Assembly (NCBI GenBank): GCA_028689675.1
Contig: JAQVCS010000001.1
Location: 62,001-126,000 of the forward strand
Reading direction: 5' to 3'
Source of the DNA: Desulfovibrionaceae bacterium
Lineage (GTDB): Bacteria > Desulfobacterota > Desulfovibrionia > Desulfovibrionales > Desulfovibrionaceae
Length of the DNA: 64,000 bases
In this document: positions 8,715 to 17,609 of the stretch, piece by piece
Layout: each line of letters opens with the position of its first letter
Position numbering within the stretch: the stretch's first letter is position 1
Made by a program: the position numbers and the translations under genes
The notes under the pieces: model-generated
The model's input: the letters and a program-made list of their open reading frames with translations, nothing else
Database searches by the model: none
Told to the model about the DNA's origin: nothing

Positions 8715-10394
8715 TTACAAAGGTAATTCCACCAATACCAGCGTGCCTTCGCCGGGGGCGGTTTCAATGGTGACGGTGCCATTGCAGTATTGAGCACGCT
8801 CTTGAATAAGGCGCAGACCCAAATGCCCCACAAGGCCCTTGGCTGGCAAAGTAAAGCCCCTGCCATTATCTTCAATAGTGAGATAGATAATATTTTCGCG
8901 CAATTGTAATGAAATAAACACCTCTGTTGCTGCGGCATGGCGCACAATATTGGTTAAACATTCCTGCGTAATGCGGTACAGTGACAAAGCCGTTTCTTCA
9001 CTGGTTGCAGGCAAGGGGGTGGCATCACAATGGATTCGCAGTCCACCATTTTCAAAATCTTTGCACAACTGTTTAATAGTATGGGAAAGCCCAGCTAAAT
9101 TCAATGCTGGGGGAAAGAGCCCATGTGACATGCGCCTTATGTCTTTTTGCAAAGCCTGCACCTGCTTGGCTGCCCGATCAAGCACAGCAAAAAAAGCTGC
9201 TGGCTTTAAATTGCCCGCCTGCAAGCGCTTTTGTGCATAATCAAGAGAAAGCAGCAGCGTGGTGAGCTGCTGGCCAGCATTATCGTGCAGCTCGGTTGCC
9301 ATTTCTGAACGCAATTGCTCCAGCGTGGCCAAAATATTGCCAGCCAGCTCGCGGCGCTGCTCATAGGCTTCCTGCAGCAGGGCATGGGCTTTTTCCAGTT
9401 CTTCTTGTGCATTGCGCCGCTCATCAATTTCTTTTTCCAGCTCATGAGCGCGCATAAGAATTTTGCCTGTCAGCGGGCGGGAAAGAAAAATAAAACCAGC
9501 CATACAAATAATGTACACCAGCACCGTTGCGCCCATAAAAGTCCAGAACTGCCTGTTGACTGGCGCATGCAAGACAGAAAGGGGAACGGCCGCCACCAGC
9601 CCCCAGCCATGGGTGTTTACAGGGGCATAGCAATACACCATGTCTTCGCTGGCCACAATGCCGCGCTCTCCGCGCAGGGCACGCTGTGAGCCTTCCTGAA
9701 AGGCCTTGTCTGCCTTATACTGCGTGGTGCCAAGCATGCTGTCGTTCATAAAAAGCACACAAGAGGCGGGCACTATCGCGCCCATGGTTGGTGCTAAAAT
9801 TTTTTCCAGCGCGCTTAAATCTCGCAGCAGCAGCACCCTGCCTATAATTTCTGCCCCCTTCACGCTCATGACAAAGGGCGCACCCACAGCATCATGGCTG
9901 GCATTGGCCGTGATAGGTACAGAAAATAACATGTAACGGGAAGAGTGCAGCGCAAAAGGGGCAGAAACAAAGACAGGGTGGTCTGAACGCAGGGCTTCTT
10001 CACACAGGGCATCGGGTATGTGCACGCCGCTGTGCGCCACGCGCCTGCCCATGCCATTATAGAGTGAAAGCGCCGCGGTATCCCCAGTAATGCCCATAGA
10101 AGCGGCCAAAAGGGCATTAGACTTGTCGTTCTCGCCCTCGCCCTGCTCTAGCAAAGCACGCACCCCGGGGCGCAGGGCTATGTGCCACACCACAGAAAGG
10201 GAATGATCAGCCCAGCCCGCCACCGATTGCACACGGCTTGTTGTCAATACCGTCAAGAGCTGCCTTGCCGAATTTTCCCCACCTTCACGCAGGGGTATGC
10301 CCATCATTAAAGCACCGCACAGCAAAAGCACTAAAAAAGAAAGCGCCGCATAGCTGTTCAAGCGCCAGCGCAACAGGTCTGTTTGTGTGTACAT
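8715..10394 (-). CDS. NarX-type sensor histidine kinase
   Basis: The 559-residue protein has helices at about 14-34 and 286-306 bracketing a large periplasmic sensor region, then a coiled-coil segment (about 315-365) and a HisKA_3 dimerisation domain with His370 in TELHDNAGQQLTTLLL. The HATPase domain ends with NGRGF and a glycine-rich box. HisKA_3 kinases pair with NarL-type regulators, and this gene is directly upstream of one. I chose ATG 10394 because the longer frame begins at a TTG without a clear ribosome-binding site. The stimulus is unknown. Confidence 0.9.
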   Translation of the reverse strand: MYTQTDLLRWRLNSYAALSFLVLLLCGALMMGIPLREGGENSARQLLTVLTTSRVQSVAGWADHSLSVVWHIALRPGVRALLEQGEGENDKSNALLAASMGITGDTAALSLYNGMGRRVAHSGVHIPDALCEEALRSDHPVFVSAPFALHSSRYMLFSVPITANASHDAVGAPFVMSVKGAEIIGRVLLLRDLSALEKILAPTMGAIVPASCVLFMNDSMLGTTQYKADKAFQEGSQRALRGERGIVASEDMVYCYAPVNTHGWGLVAAVPLSVLHAPVNRQFWTFMGATVLVYIICMAGFIFLSRPLTGKILMRAHELEKEIDERRNAQEELEKAHALLQEAYEQRRELAGNILATLEQLRSEMATELHDNAGQQLTTLLLSLDYAQKRLQAGNLKPAAFFAVLDRAAKQVQALQKDIRRMSHGLFPPALNLAGLSHTIKQLCKDFENGGLRIHCDATPLPATSEETALSLYRITQECLTNIVRHAAATEVFISLQLRENIIYLTIEDNGRGFTLPAKGLVGHLGLRLIQERAQYCNGTVTIETAPGEGTLVLVELPL

Positions 10395-10544
10395 GGCTGC
10401 CCCATGATGTGCTTCCTGTCTAAAGAAGCTCTGTAAAAAATACGCGCAAAGAGAAGCCCAGTGTGGCAAAAAAAGGGGAAAAAGGCCATAGCCTCACTAT
10501 TCATACTAAAAACAGCGCAAAAAACAAGCAATAAAGAGAAAAGA

Positions 10545-10580
10545 CGCAAAAAAGGGTTTACGGCAAAACCGTAAACCCTT
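10545..10580 (-). terminator. Terminator of the tRNA-Lys gene
   Basis: A perfect 12-bp hairpin: AAGGGTTTACGG (10552-10563) pairs with CCGTAAACCCTT (10569-10580). On the minus strand it is followed by a T-run, and it lies nine bases after the tRNA-Lys 3' end. Confidence 0.85.
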
Positions 10581-10588
10581 GAACTTTC

Positions 10589-10664
<76 letters not shown>

Positions 10665-10678
10665 AGAACGCAGGAGTG

Positions 10679-10707
10679 TTTTTATGCAAAAGGCTTTGTC
10701 AAGTCAA
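10679..10707 (-). promoter_or_regulatory. Sigma70-type promoter of tRNA-Lys
   Basis: On the minus strand, TTGACT (10707-10702), a 17-base spacer and TAAAAA (10684-10679) end 15 bases before the tRNA start. Confidence 0.65.
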
Positions 10708-10724
10708 GCACTTTTTTATAAAAC

Positions 10725-10754
10725 AAAAAACCGCTACAGAAATAGCGGTTTTTT
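10725..10754. terminator. Bidirectional terminator between tRNA-Asp and tRNA-Lys
   Basis: AAAAAACCGCTA (10725-10736) and TAGCGGTTTTTT (10743-10754) form a symmetrical hairpin with A/T runs on both sides. It separates the Val-Asp-Asp tRNA transcript from the tRNA-Lys unit. Confidence 0.8.
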
Positions 10755-10912
10755 AACATTGTATATGCAAAGCCTTTTCAGCATAAAGGCGCAACCCGTC
10801 ATGACCTCTTCAGCCGCATTTATGCCTGCGGTAGCCCAAACCTAAAGAAACCATGCCGAAAATGAGGCGTTGAAAAAGGCTTGAGCAAAGCCCAAGCCCT
10901 AAAAAGCTTTTG

Positions 10913-10989
10913 TGGCGAAGCGGAAGGGACTTGAACCCTCGACCCCCAGCGTGACAGGCTGGCGCGCTAACCAACTGCGCTACCGCTCC
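10913..10989 (-). tRNA. tRNA-Asp (anticodon GTC), copy 2
   Basis: 77 nt; acceptor GGAGCGG/CCGCTTC, anticodon loop CTGTCAC, T-loop TTCAAGT, discriminator G and encoded CCA. It appears identical to the copy at 11060-11136, so it is a recent tandem duplication. Confidence 0.95.
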
Positions 10990-11059
10990 GCAAAATCAAA
11001 CAATAAGGCTGGCATAAAAAAGCATGTACAGAAAACTGTGCATGCTCAATGTGTAAAAG

Positions 11060-11136
11060 TGGCGAAGCGGAAGGGACTTGAACCCTCGACCCCCAGCGTG
11101 ACAGGCTGGCGCGCTAACCAACTGCGCTACCGCTCC
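11060..11136 (-). tRNA. tRNA-Asp (anticodon GTC), copy 1
   Basis: Appears identical to the downstream copy. It lies 17 bases after tRNA-Val and is presumably co-transcribed from the promoter at 11241-11269. Confidence 0.95.
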
Positions 11137-11153
11137 GCATTTACTTTTGCGCG

Positions 11154-11229
11154 TGGTGGGCAGTACAGGACTTGAACCTGTGACCCCCGCCGTGTGAAGG
11201 CGATGCTCTACCAACTGAGCTAACTGCCC
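11154..11229 (-). tRNA. tRNA-Val (anticodon CAC)
   Basis: 76 nt; acceptor GGGCAGT/ACTGCCC, anticodon stem TCGCC/GGCGG around loop TTCACAC (anticodon CAC, reading GTG), discriminator A and encoded CCA. First gene of the Val-Asp-Asp cluster. Confidence 0.94.
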
Positions 11230-11240
11230 GCGCTGGGATG

Positions 11241-11269
11241 TATTTAGAGAAAACTCCCCCCCCTGTCAA
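11241..11269 (-). promoter_or_regulatory. Promoter of the tRNA Val-Asp-Asp cluster
   Basis: On the minus strand, a consensus TTGACA (11269-11264), a 17-base spacer that begins with eight G, and TAAATA (11246-11241), twelve bases before tRNA-Val. Confidence 0.75.
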
Positions 11270-11434
11270 CAAAAAAATATGAAAAACGTAACAAATATGT
11301 GTTAATATATTAAAATAACTATATATAATTATTTATTACCAAAGGGGCATACTTTATCTTGAGGCGCAGTAAGCGCAGTGCTATATTCTTGCCCTCACAG
11401 GTGTTGCCCAAGAGATGCCTGTTTTGGGGGAATC

Positions 11435-12661
11435 ATGCGATTTTTGATGTATAGCCTACTGCTCTGCACCCTGTGTGCCCTGCCTGCCCTTGCACAGGCG
11501 CGTATTTGGAGCGGTGCGGCATTTTTAGATATTCCTTCCCTTGAAGGCAATATGTGCGCCCTTACTTTCGATGATGGCCCCTCGCCCCATACCGATACCC
11601 TGTTGGCAGCCCTAGCAGAAGAAAATGTCAAAGCCACCTTTTTTGTGCTGGGGCACAATGTCAATATTTACCCCGACAATGTGCGCCACATGGTGGCGGC
11701 GGGGCATGAAGTGGGCAGCCATTCCTATTCACACCCCAATATGCGCCAGCTAAGCCAAGCCAAACAAGCGCAAGAGCTGGTTAATTCGCTCATCAGCCTG
11801 CACATGGTCGGCGTGCAACCGCGCTGGTTCAGGCCGCCTTTTGGCAATTATACCGTACCACTGCAAAATTTTTCTGCCCTGCTTGGCATGTCCACTGCTC
11901 TGTGGTCGCACGATAGCCAAGACTGGAAACGCGCAGAGCCGCCCTATGACGCCCTGCTTTCCATTACAGGCCGCCCTTCGCCCGCGGGGCAATGGCATGG
12001 TGTCTTTCTTTTTCATGAACGCGCCCGCACCACGCGCGATATTCATACTATTATCAATGCCATGCGCAATGGCGGCTGCCAACAATTTGTTACCTTGTCT
12101 GAATATACCAGCCACCTGCCTGCCCAAACCACCACAGCAGACCCAAAGCAATTACAGGCTGCTGGGCAAATTTTGCAAAACACCCTTGCCTCTGCCAGTG
12201 TGAAATATCCCGAAGACGCCAGCGCCTTGCAGCAAACACTGGTTGCCAACCTTAATAGTGTTCTGCACCCCGAGCTGCCCCTGTATGCAGAGCAAAGTGT
12301 ACCACAAGTGACCGTGCCCAACAGCGCTATTGCCCATGCCGCTGCGGCCAAGGCGGCCACCCAAAACGCCCACAGCCTGCCTGCGGCAGAAGCCCCTGCC
12401 CTGCCTGCAGCCCCAGCACAGCAAAGCCTGACCCCGCCAGACAGCGTTGCCAGCCATGCCCCTGCCAAGGGCGCCGCAGAGCTGACCTTAGTATCTGAAA
12501 AAACAATGCTTGCTAAGCCAGAGGCTGCCCCACAGAAGGCAGAGGAAGCTTTACCCAGCCATTTGCAGCAGCAATTGGATGCTTTTTTGCAACTTATTAA
12601 ACAATATTGGCGTATAATCTCCCATTCTGAGGCTGCGGCAAATACCACGGGGCAGCCCTAG
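11435..12661 (+). CDS. Secreted polysaccharide deacetylase with Ala/Pro-rich tail
   Basis: The 408-residue protein starts at ATG 11435 behind GGGGG and has a signal peptide (MRFLMYSLLLCTLCALPALAQA). The NodB-homology domain (about 35-240) shows TFDDGPS with the metal-binding and catalytic aspartates, SHSYSHP with the two metal-binding histidines, RPPFGNY, and a late LFHE-type motif. Family members remove acetyl groups from peptidoglycan or other N-acetylated glycans. Residues from about 245 to 385 are Ala/Pro/Gln-rich and low in complexity, probably a flexible periplasmic tail. The substrate is not determinable. Confidence 0.85.
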   Translation: MRFLMYSLLLCTLCALPALAQARIWSGAAFLDIPSLEGNMCALTFDDGPSPHTDTLLAALAEENVKATFFVLGHNVNIYPDNVRHMVAAGHEVGSHSYSHPNMRQLSQAKQAQELVNSLISLHMVGVQPRWFRPPFGNYTVPLQNFSALLGMSTALWSHDSQDWKRAEPPYDALLSITGRPSPAGQWHGVFLFHERARTTRDIHTIINAMRNGGCQQFVTLSEYTSHLPAQTTTADPKQLQAAGQILQNTLASASVKYPEDASALQQTLVANLNSVLHPELPLYAEQSVPQVTVPNSAIAHAAAAKAATQNAHSLPAAEAPALPAAPAQQSLTPPDSVASHAPAKGAAELTLVSEKTMLAKPEAAPQKAEEALPSHLQQQLDAFLQLIKQYWRIISHSEAAANTTGQP

Positions 12662-12799
12662 CTGTGGCTCTGCCCCATGTTTGCCATATTTCTCTCATTG
12701 AAATCTTTCGCATAACTGCGTAAAGTCCTCCATTCCTCTGTGCGCGTCTTGGCGGGCACGCGGGGGGTTTTTCCCCCAACTTCTTTTTTTGGAGTCGTC

Positions 12800-14719
12800 A
12801 TGCTTGATATAATTCGCAACAGTTCTCGCTCTTTACCCGTTAAAATTGCCTTTGGCATCATTATCCTCGTCTTTGTCTTCTGGGGTGTTGGCAACCTTGT
12901 TGACACTGGCTCTGTCAGCCTTGTGGCCAAGGTGAACGACAGCCCCATCACCTATGTTGAATTTGAACGCCAGTATATGCAGGCAGAAGAAAATATTTTG
13001 CAGCGCCAGCCCACTATGAAGCGTGAAATGCTTAAAGAAATGGGGCTTGGGCAGCAGGTGTTTCAACAAATTGCCATACAGGAATTGCTCAAGCAAGAAG
13101 CCGCGCGCACGGGCATTACCATCAGCCCTTTAGAGCTGCACAAAGTGGTTTCTTCCATTCCCGCCTTTCAAACCAATGGCAAATTTGACCCTGCGGTGTA
13201 CAAGCGCCTGCTTGAAGCCCAGCGCACCACCCCCGGGCGCTATGAGGGCGGGCTGACCAAAGAGCTGCTTTCTGAAAAACTTATGCACTTAATGACGGCG
13301 GCGGCCTATGTCAGCCCCGATGAAGCGCGCCAGCGTTATAATTATTTGCGTGAAACCCGCACTGTAGAATATATTGCCTTCCCCGCAGCCGATTTTATGG
13401 CCACGGTCAAGCTGGCCGATGATGCCGCCAAAAAGTTTTATGATGAGCATCTGCCTTCTTTTGCCGTGCCTGCCAAAATTGACATGGACTACCTGCTTGT
13501 TGCCCCCGAAACCCTTGTCAAGCCAGAAAGCCTTGCAGCTGAACAGGTACAGGCATGGTATGAAAAAAATAAGCAGAATTTTGCCACGCCTGAAAGCGTA
13601 AAAGCCGCCCATATTCTCATTGCCCTGCCCGAAAATGCCCCCGAAGCAGACGTGAAGGCTGCGCAGGAAAAAATGGCCACGGTGCAGGCTGCCCTTGCCA
13701 AGGGTAAAAAATTTGCCGAGCTGGCCAAAGAATATTCGGACGATAAAGGCAGCGGAGCACAAGGCGGTGAGCTTGGCTGGATTGTCCCCGGCCAAACCGT
13801 GCCCACCTTTGAGCAAAGCGCCTTTGCCACAGCCGCAGGCACAGTTAGCCAGCCCGTGCGCAGCCAGTTTGGCCTGCACCTTATTTTTGTGGAAGAAAAA
13901 AAGCCTGCTGGCATGAAAAGCTTTGCCGAAGTTGAGCATCAGGCTCGTGCTGCCCTTGCCGCCGAACAGGGCAATGCCAAATTGCGTGAGGCTTTGGATG
14001 CCTTGCAGGAATCTATTTTGCTTGGCAAAAGCTTTGACGAAGCGGGCAAAAAATTTGATTTGACAGTGAGCAAAAGCGGCTTGAAGTCGGCTGCGGAATT
14101 GCAAACCTTGGGCATAAGCGCCAAAGATGCCGCCACCCTTATTGCTACCCCTGCCAATGTCACTGTTGACATGCCCATAGAAGCGGGTGAAAACCGCTTT
14201 ATGCTGGTAAAAGTAAGCAAGGCAGAAAAAGCCAGCACCGCCGACTTTGAAAGCGTAAAAAAGAGTATAGAACAGAACCTGAAGAATGATTTGGCCTTGC
14301 AGGCAGCCATGGAAAAGGCTGCTGCAATACGCAAAGAGCTGGCCAAAAGCAAAGACCTGCCTGCCGATATGGCCGCCAAGCTTAAAATAGCCTCGGGCAT
14401 GAGCCGTCAGGGAGAGTTTGCCCACTTTATGCCCAATGCCGATGTTACACGCTTGGTCTTCCAAACCACGCCCGGGCTTTGGCTGCCCTCTGCCTATAGC
14501 ATGACTGCCCCCGAAGCCGGCATGCAGGCTGTGCTTGTGCGCGTGAAAGAAGCAGACCTGCCTTCTGATGCTGAATATACGCCCATGGCTGAAATGATGC
14601 AGAACTCTTTGGTGCAAGAGCGCCAGCAGGCCATGTTTCAGGCTTTTGTGCACAAGCTCTTTAGTGATGCCAAAATTGAAGTACTGAACCCCGATGTTAT
14701 TTCCCGCAAAGGGCGCTAG
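12800..14719 (+). CDS. ppiD: PpiD-like periplasmic peptidyl-prolyl isomerase/chaperone
   Basis: The 639-residue protein begins at ATG 12800 with GGAG six bases upstream. A single N-terminal anchor (about 14-34: IAFGIIILVFVFWGVGNLV) is followed by a SurA-N-like chaperone region and a parvulin domain (about 265-370: AAHILIAL, AELAKEYSDDKGSGAQGGELG, GLHLIFVEE). The layout matches PpiD, an inner-membrane folding factor for exported proteins at the Sec translocon. A terminator follows at 14772-14805. The PpiD/SurA-family assignment is firm; catalytic activity of the parvulin domain is not tested. Confidence 0.9.
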   Translation: MLDIIRNSSRSLPVKIAFGIIILVFVFWGVGNLVDTGSVSLVAKVNDSPITYVEFERQYMQAEENILQRQPTMKREMLKEMGLGQQVFQQIAIQELLKQEAARTGITISPLELHKVVSSIPAFQTNGKFDPAVYKRLLEAQRTTPGRYEGGLTKELLSEKLMHLMTAAAYVSPDEARQRYNYLRETRTVEYIAFPAADFMATVKLADDAAKKFYDEHLPSFAVPAKIDMDYLLVAPETLVKPESLAAEQVQAWYEKNKQNFATPESVKAAHILIALPENAPEADVKAAQEKMATVQAALAKGKKFAELAKEYSDDKGSGAQGGELGWIVPGQTVPTFEQSAFATAAGTVSQPVRSQFGLHLIFVEEKKPAGMKSFAEVEHQARAALAAEQGNAKLREALDALQESILLGKSFDEAGKKFDLTVSKSGLKSAAELQTLGISAKDAATLIATPANVTVDMPIEAGENRFMLVKVSKAEKASTADFESVKKSIEQNLKNDLALQAAMEKAAAIRKELAKSKDLPADMAAKLKIASGMSRQGEFAHFMPNADVTRLVFQTTPGLWLPSAYSMTAPEAGMQAVLVRVKEADLPSDAEYTPMAEMMQNSLVQERQQAMFQAFVHKLFSDAKIEVLNPDVISRKGR

Positions 14720-14771
14720 AGCACAAGCTCTTGCCTTTTGACCTGAAAATAACCAAAAAAGTATCAGCTAA

Positions 14772-14805
14772 GGGGTCTGCCTGTATGAGAGGCAGACCCT
14801 TTTTT
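14772..14805 (+). terminator. Terminator after ppiD
   Basis: GGGTCTGCCT and AGGCAGACCC form a 10-bp stem with a 7-base loop, followed by TTTTTT. It lies between ppiD and glmS. Confidence 0.9.
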
Positions 14806-14825
14806 GAAAGAACAAAGGAGCATAT

Positions 14826-16667
14826 ATGTGCGGAATCATAGGATACACTGGGCATCGCCCTGCCGTGCCTTTAGTTATTGAAGGTTTGCGCCGCTTGGAA
14901 TACCGCGGTTACGATTCTGCTGGTGTGGCTTTTGTACAGGCAGGTGCTTTGGAAGTGGTGCGCGCGGCAGGCAAGCTGGCGGCTTTGGAAGAAAAGCTTG
15001 CCACCCAGCCCAATACCACAGCCACCTCTGCCATTGGGCACACCCGCTGGGCAACGCATGGCGTGCCTGTGGAAAGAAATGCCCACCCGCATTGCTCCAA
15101 CGACCGCAGCATCAGCATTATTCACAACGGTATTATTGAGAATTATCAGGAAATCAAGGCAGACTTGACAGCCAAGGGCTATACCTTCACCTCGGATACC
15201 GATACCGAAGTGTTGGTCAACCTTATTGCCGAAGGCAGCAAGCATCAGCCCGATTTGCTGCATGCCTTTGCTTGGGCTTTGCGTCAGGCGCATGGGGCTT
15301 ATGCTGTCTGCTTAAAAAGCATTGCCGAACCCGATGTGCTCTATGCTGCCCGCATGGCCGCCCCCCTGCTGCTGGGCGTGGGCACGGGTGAAAACTATAT
15401 TGCTTCAGACATTCCCGCCTTTTTGCCCTATACGCGCGATGTTGTCTTTTTAGAAGATGGCGAAATTGTCATTGCCACCCCAAGCTCTTGGCAGGTGCGC
15501 ACCCTTGAAAGCCTTGAGCCTGTCACCAAGCCCATTCATCATATTCAGTGGGATATGCAGGCAGCACAAAAAGGCGGCTATCGCCACTTTATGCTAAAAG
15601 AAATTTTTGAGCAGCCGCGCGTTATTACCGACTGCCTCACAGGCCGCCTGCATGCAGACAATGACAGCATCACCCTGCCCGAGCTTGACGCCCTGCCCAT
15701 TCCCCGCCGCCTGCACATTGTGGCCTGCGGCACATCCTATCATGCAGGCCTATGGGGCAAGCATGTGCTCGAGCATTGGGCTCGCGTGCCCGTGAATGTG
15801 GAAATAGCTTCAGAATTTCGCTATCGCGATGCCTTGCTGCTTGAAGAAGGCGATGCCGTTATGGTTATCAGTCAAAGCGGCGAAACTGCCGATACCCTTG
15901 CCGCCCTGCGCATAGCCAAGGGCAAAGGCATACCTGTGATTGGCCTGTGCAATGTGGTGGGCTCAAGCATCACGCGCGAGGCCGACGCCGTTATATACAC
16001 GCAGGCAGGCCCCGAAATTTCTGTAGCCTCTACCAAGGCCATGTGCAGCCAAATGATTGTACTTGTACTTATGGCTTTGGCTTGGGCACAGCGCCGCCGT
16101 ACCACGCATGCCGAGGCGCTCAGTGCAGCACACAGCGTGGCTATTGTGCACACCCTGCGTGCCTTGCCCCAAAACCTGCACGACGCCCTGCCCGCCATGC
16201 ATAGCCGCGCCAAAGAAATTTCCCGCGCCTATGCCAATGCCCACAATTTCTTTTACCTTGGGCGCGGGCATTGCTACCCCCTTGCCTTGGAAGGGGCGCT
16301 CAAGCTTAAAGAGCTTTCCTATATTCATGCAGAAGGCTATGCTTCTGGCGAAATGAAGCACGGGCCTATTGCGCTGATAGACCAGAGCTTCCCCACCTTT
16401 GCCCTTGCCCTTGATGATGCCCTCTTCCCCAAGGTGCAGTCAAACATTGTGGAAGTGCAGGCACGCGCGGGGCGCATTATTGCCCTGACCAATGCAGGCG
16501 TGGATATTCATGCCGATGATGTGTGGGTAATACCCACGCTACCCGCGCCGCTGGCCGCCTTTATGGCCTTGCCCGCACTGCAGCTTTTCAGCTATGAAGT
16601 GGCAGACTACCTAGGCAAGGATGTGGATCAGCCCCGCAACCTAGCTAAAAGCGTGACTGTTGAATAA
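14826..16667 (+). CDS. glmS: Glutamine-fructose-6-phosphate aminotransferase (isomerizing)
   Basis: The 613-residue enzyme makes glucosamine-6-phosphate, the first step to UDP-GlcNAc for peptidoglycan and lipopolysaccharide. MCGIIGY places the nucleophilic Cys2 of the class II glutaminase domain; RRLEYRGYDSAG and GHTRWATHG follow. Two SIS domains bind the sugar phosphate (ACGTSYHAG, ISQSGETADTLAAL, EGALKLKELSYIHAEGYASGEMKHGP), and the usual KSVTVE end is present. ATG 14826 follows AAAGGAG. Length is normal. A weak hairpin at 16678-16701 may end the transcript. Confidence 0.98.
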   Translation: MCGIIGYTGHRPAVPLVIEGLRRLEYRGYDSAGVAFVQAGALEVVRAAGKLAALEEKLATQPNTTATSAIGHTRWATHGVPVERNAHPHCSNDRSISIIHNGIIENYQEIKADLTAKGYTFTSDTDTEVLVNLIAEGSKHQPDLLHAFAWALRQAHGAYAVCLKSIAEPDVLYAARMAAPLLLGVGTGENYIASDIPAFLPYTRDVVFLEDGEIVIATPSSWQVRTLESLEPVTKPIHHIQWDMQAAQKGGYRHFMLKEIFEQPRVITDCLTGRLHADNDSITLPELDALPIPRRLHIVACGTSYHAGLWGKHVLEHWARVPVNVEIASEFRYRDALLLEEGDAVMVISQSGETADTLAALRIAKGKGIPVIGLCNVVGSSITREADAVIYTQAGPEISVASTKAMCSQMIVLVLMALAWAQRRRTTHAEALSAAHSVAIVHTLRALPQNLHDALPAMHSRAKEISRAYANAHNFFYLGRGHCYPLALEGALKLKELSYIHAEGYASGEMKHGPIALIDQSFPTFALALDDALFPKVQSNIVEVQARAGRIIALTNAGVDIHADDVWVIPTLPAPLAAFMALPALQLFSYEVADYLGKDVDQPRNLAKSVTVE

Positions 16668-16677
16668 ATCAAGGAGA

Positions 16678-16701
16678 CGGGAAGGGCATGTGCCTTTCCC
16701 G
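16678..16701 (+). terminator. Possible terminator after glmS
   Basis: A strong hairpin, CGGGAAGGGCA pairing with TGCCTTTCCCG, with a T-poor tail (GATTTT, seven bases away). It is eleven bases after the glmS stop. The rest of the gap to 16895 shows nothing clear. Confidence 0.45.
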
Positions 16702-16895
16702 CCTGCTGATTTTCCCTCTGTGCCTGCCCACTGTTTCTCTGCGCCCTTGTAACCTGCCTATCGGGGCTGCAAAGACGCAGCCATAGCGCAGCACAGCAAC
16801 AAATGAGGGCGCGTGCGCGCTATAGGGAAAGCCTGTGCAGGCCACGCGGGGGCACAGTGCCTGCCTTTTTTCTTTTTTTTGCTTTAGGAACATCC

Positions 16896-17495
16896 ATGTC
16901 TTCCTCTCTGCTTATTATTACTTTTTTCGCCGCAGGTATGCTCTTGAGCTGGGCTGGCTGGCTGCCTTCGCTGCTTGCGGATGAAGCGCTTACCGTATGG
17001 CTGCTCTATGCCCTCATGTTTACTGTGGGCTTGTCCGTGGGGGCAGATAAACGCCTGCGCGAAATTTTGCGCACCCTGCGCCCTTCTGTGCTGCTCGTGC
17101 CCTTGGCCACCACTATAGGCACTTTTGCTGGTGTGGCCTTAGTCAGCCTTGTGCTGCGCTATAGTATTACAGAATGCTTGGCGGTAGGGGCTGGCTTTGG
17201 CTATTATTCCCTTTCGTCGGTGTTTATCACCCAATACAAGGGCGCAGAGCTGGGCACGGTGGCCTTATTAGCCAATATTTTGCGAGAATTGATTACTCTT
17301 TTGGGGGCTGGGCTTATGGTGCGCTATTGCGGCAAACTTGCCCCCGTGTGTGCAGGCGGGTGCACCACCACAGACACCACCCTGCCCGTTATCACACGCT
17401 TTGCTGGCAAGGATATGGTTTTTATTGCCATTGTGCATGCTATGGTGCTGGATCTTTCTGTGCCCTTGTGGGTGCTTTTTTTCTGCTCTTTTTAG
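16896..17495 (+). CDS. LysO/DUF340-family transporter, C-terminal-half form
   Basis: A 199-residue hydrophobic protein with about five or six membrane helices, including the conserved LysO (YbjE) stretch GAGFGYYSLSSVFITQYKGAELGTVALL, split here over two helices. LysO exports lysine in E. coli, where the protein is about 300 residues; this gene has only the larger second part, and no gene for the first part lies next to it. ATG 16896 has AGGA seven bases upstream. The TAG stop (17493-17495) coincides with the end of repeat R1-A. Substrate is inferred from the family only. Confidence 0.8.
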   Translation: MSSSLLIITFFAAGMLLSWAGWLPSLLADEALTVWLLYALMFTVGLSVGADKRLREILRTLRPSVLLVPLATTIGTFAGVALVSLVLRYSITECLAVGAGFGYYSLSSVFITQYKGAELGTVALLANILRELITLLGAGLMVRYCGKLAPVCAGGCTTTDTTLPVITRFAGKDMVFIAIVHAMVLDLSVPLWVLFFCSF

Positions 17496-17609
17496 GGGCA
17501 GGTTCACTTTCAAAGCTCATGTAACGGGAAGCGAATTCCCCTTGTGCGCTTTAAGGGGCAAGGATTTCGTATGATACCTTGCGAGCATTTTCAACATTAC
17601 CATGCTTTA
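17493..17609 (+). repeat. Intergenic repeat R1, copy A (three-hairpin MITE-like element)
   Basis: About 117 bp filling the convergent gap between lysO-like and modC. It shares CTTTCAAAGC, CCCCTTGTG, GCAAGGATTTC and CCTTGCGAGCATTTT with the other R1 copies. Its left edge contains the TAG stop of the LysO-like gene and its right edge the TAA stop of modC. Confidence 0.85.

Noticed and set aside
10913-11136. Two identical 77-base units 70 bases apart, considered as the start of a CRISPR or integration-site array
   Set aside because: Each unit folds as a complete tRNA-Asp with encoded CCA, and no phage gene or integrase is near.
10912-11214. Short ORFs across the tRNA cluster (for example one beginning MAKRKGLEPSTPSVTGW, twice)
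   Set aside because: They are translations of the two tRNA-Asp genes and tRNA-Val, a known annotation artefact.
13289-14653. A 454-codon open frame antisense to ppiD
   Set aside because: It shadows a gene with clear PpiD domains and has no ribosome-binding site or recognisable motifs; the base composition keeps the antisense frame open.
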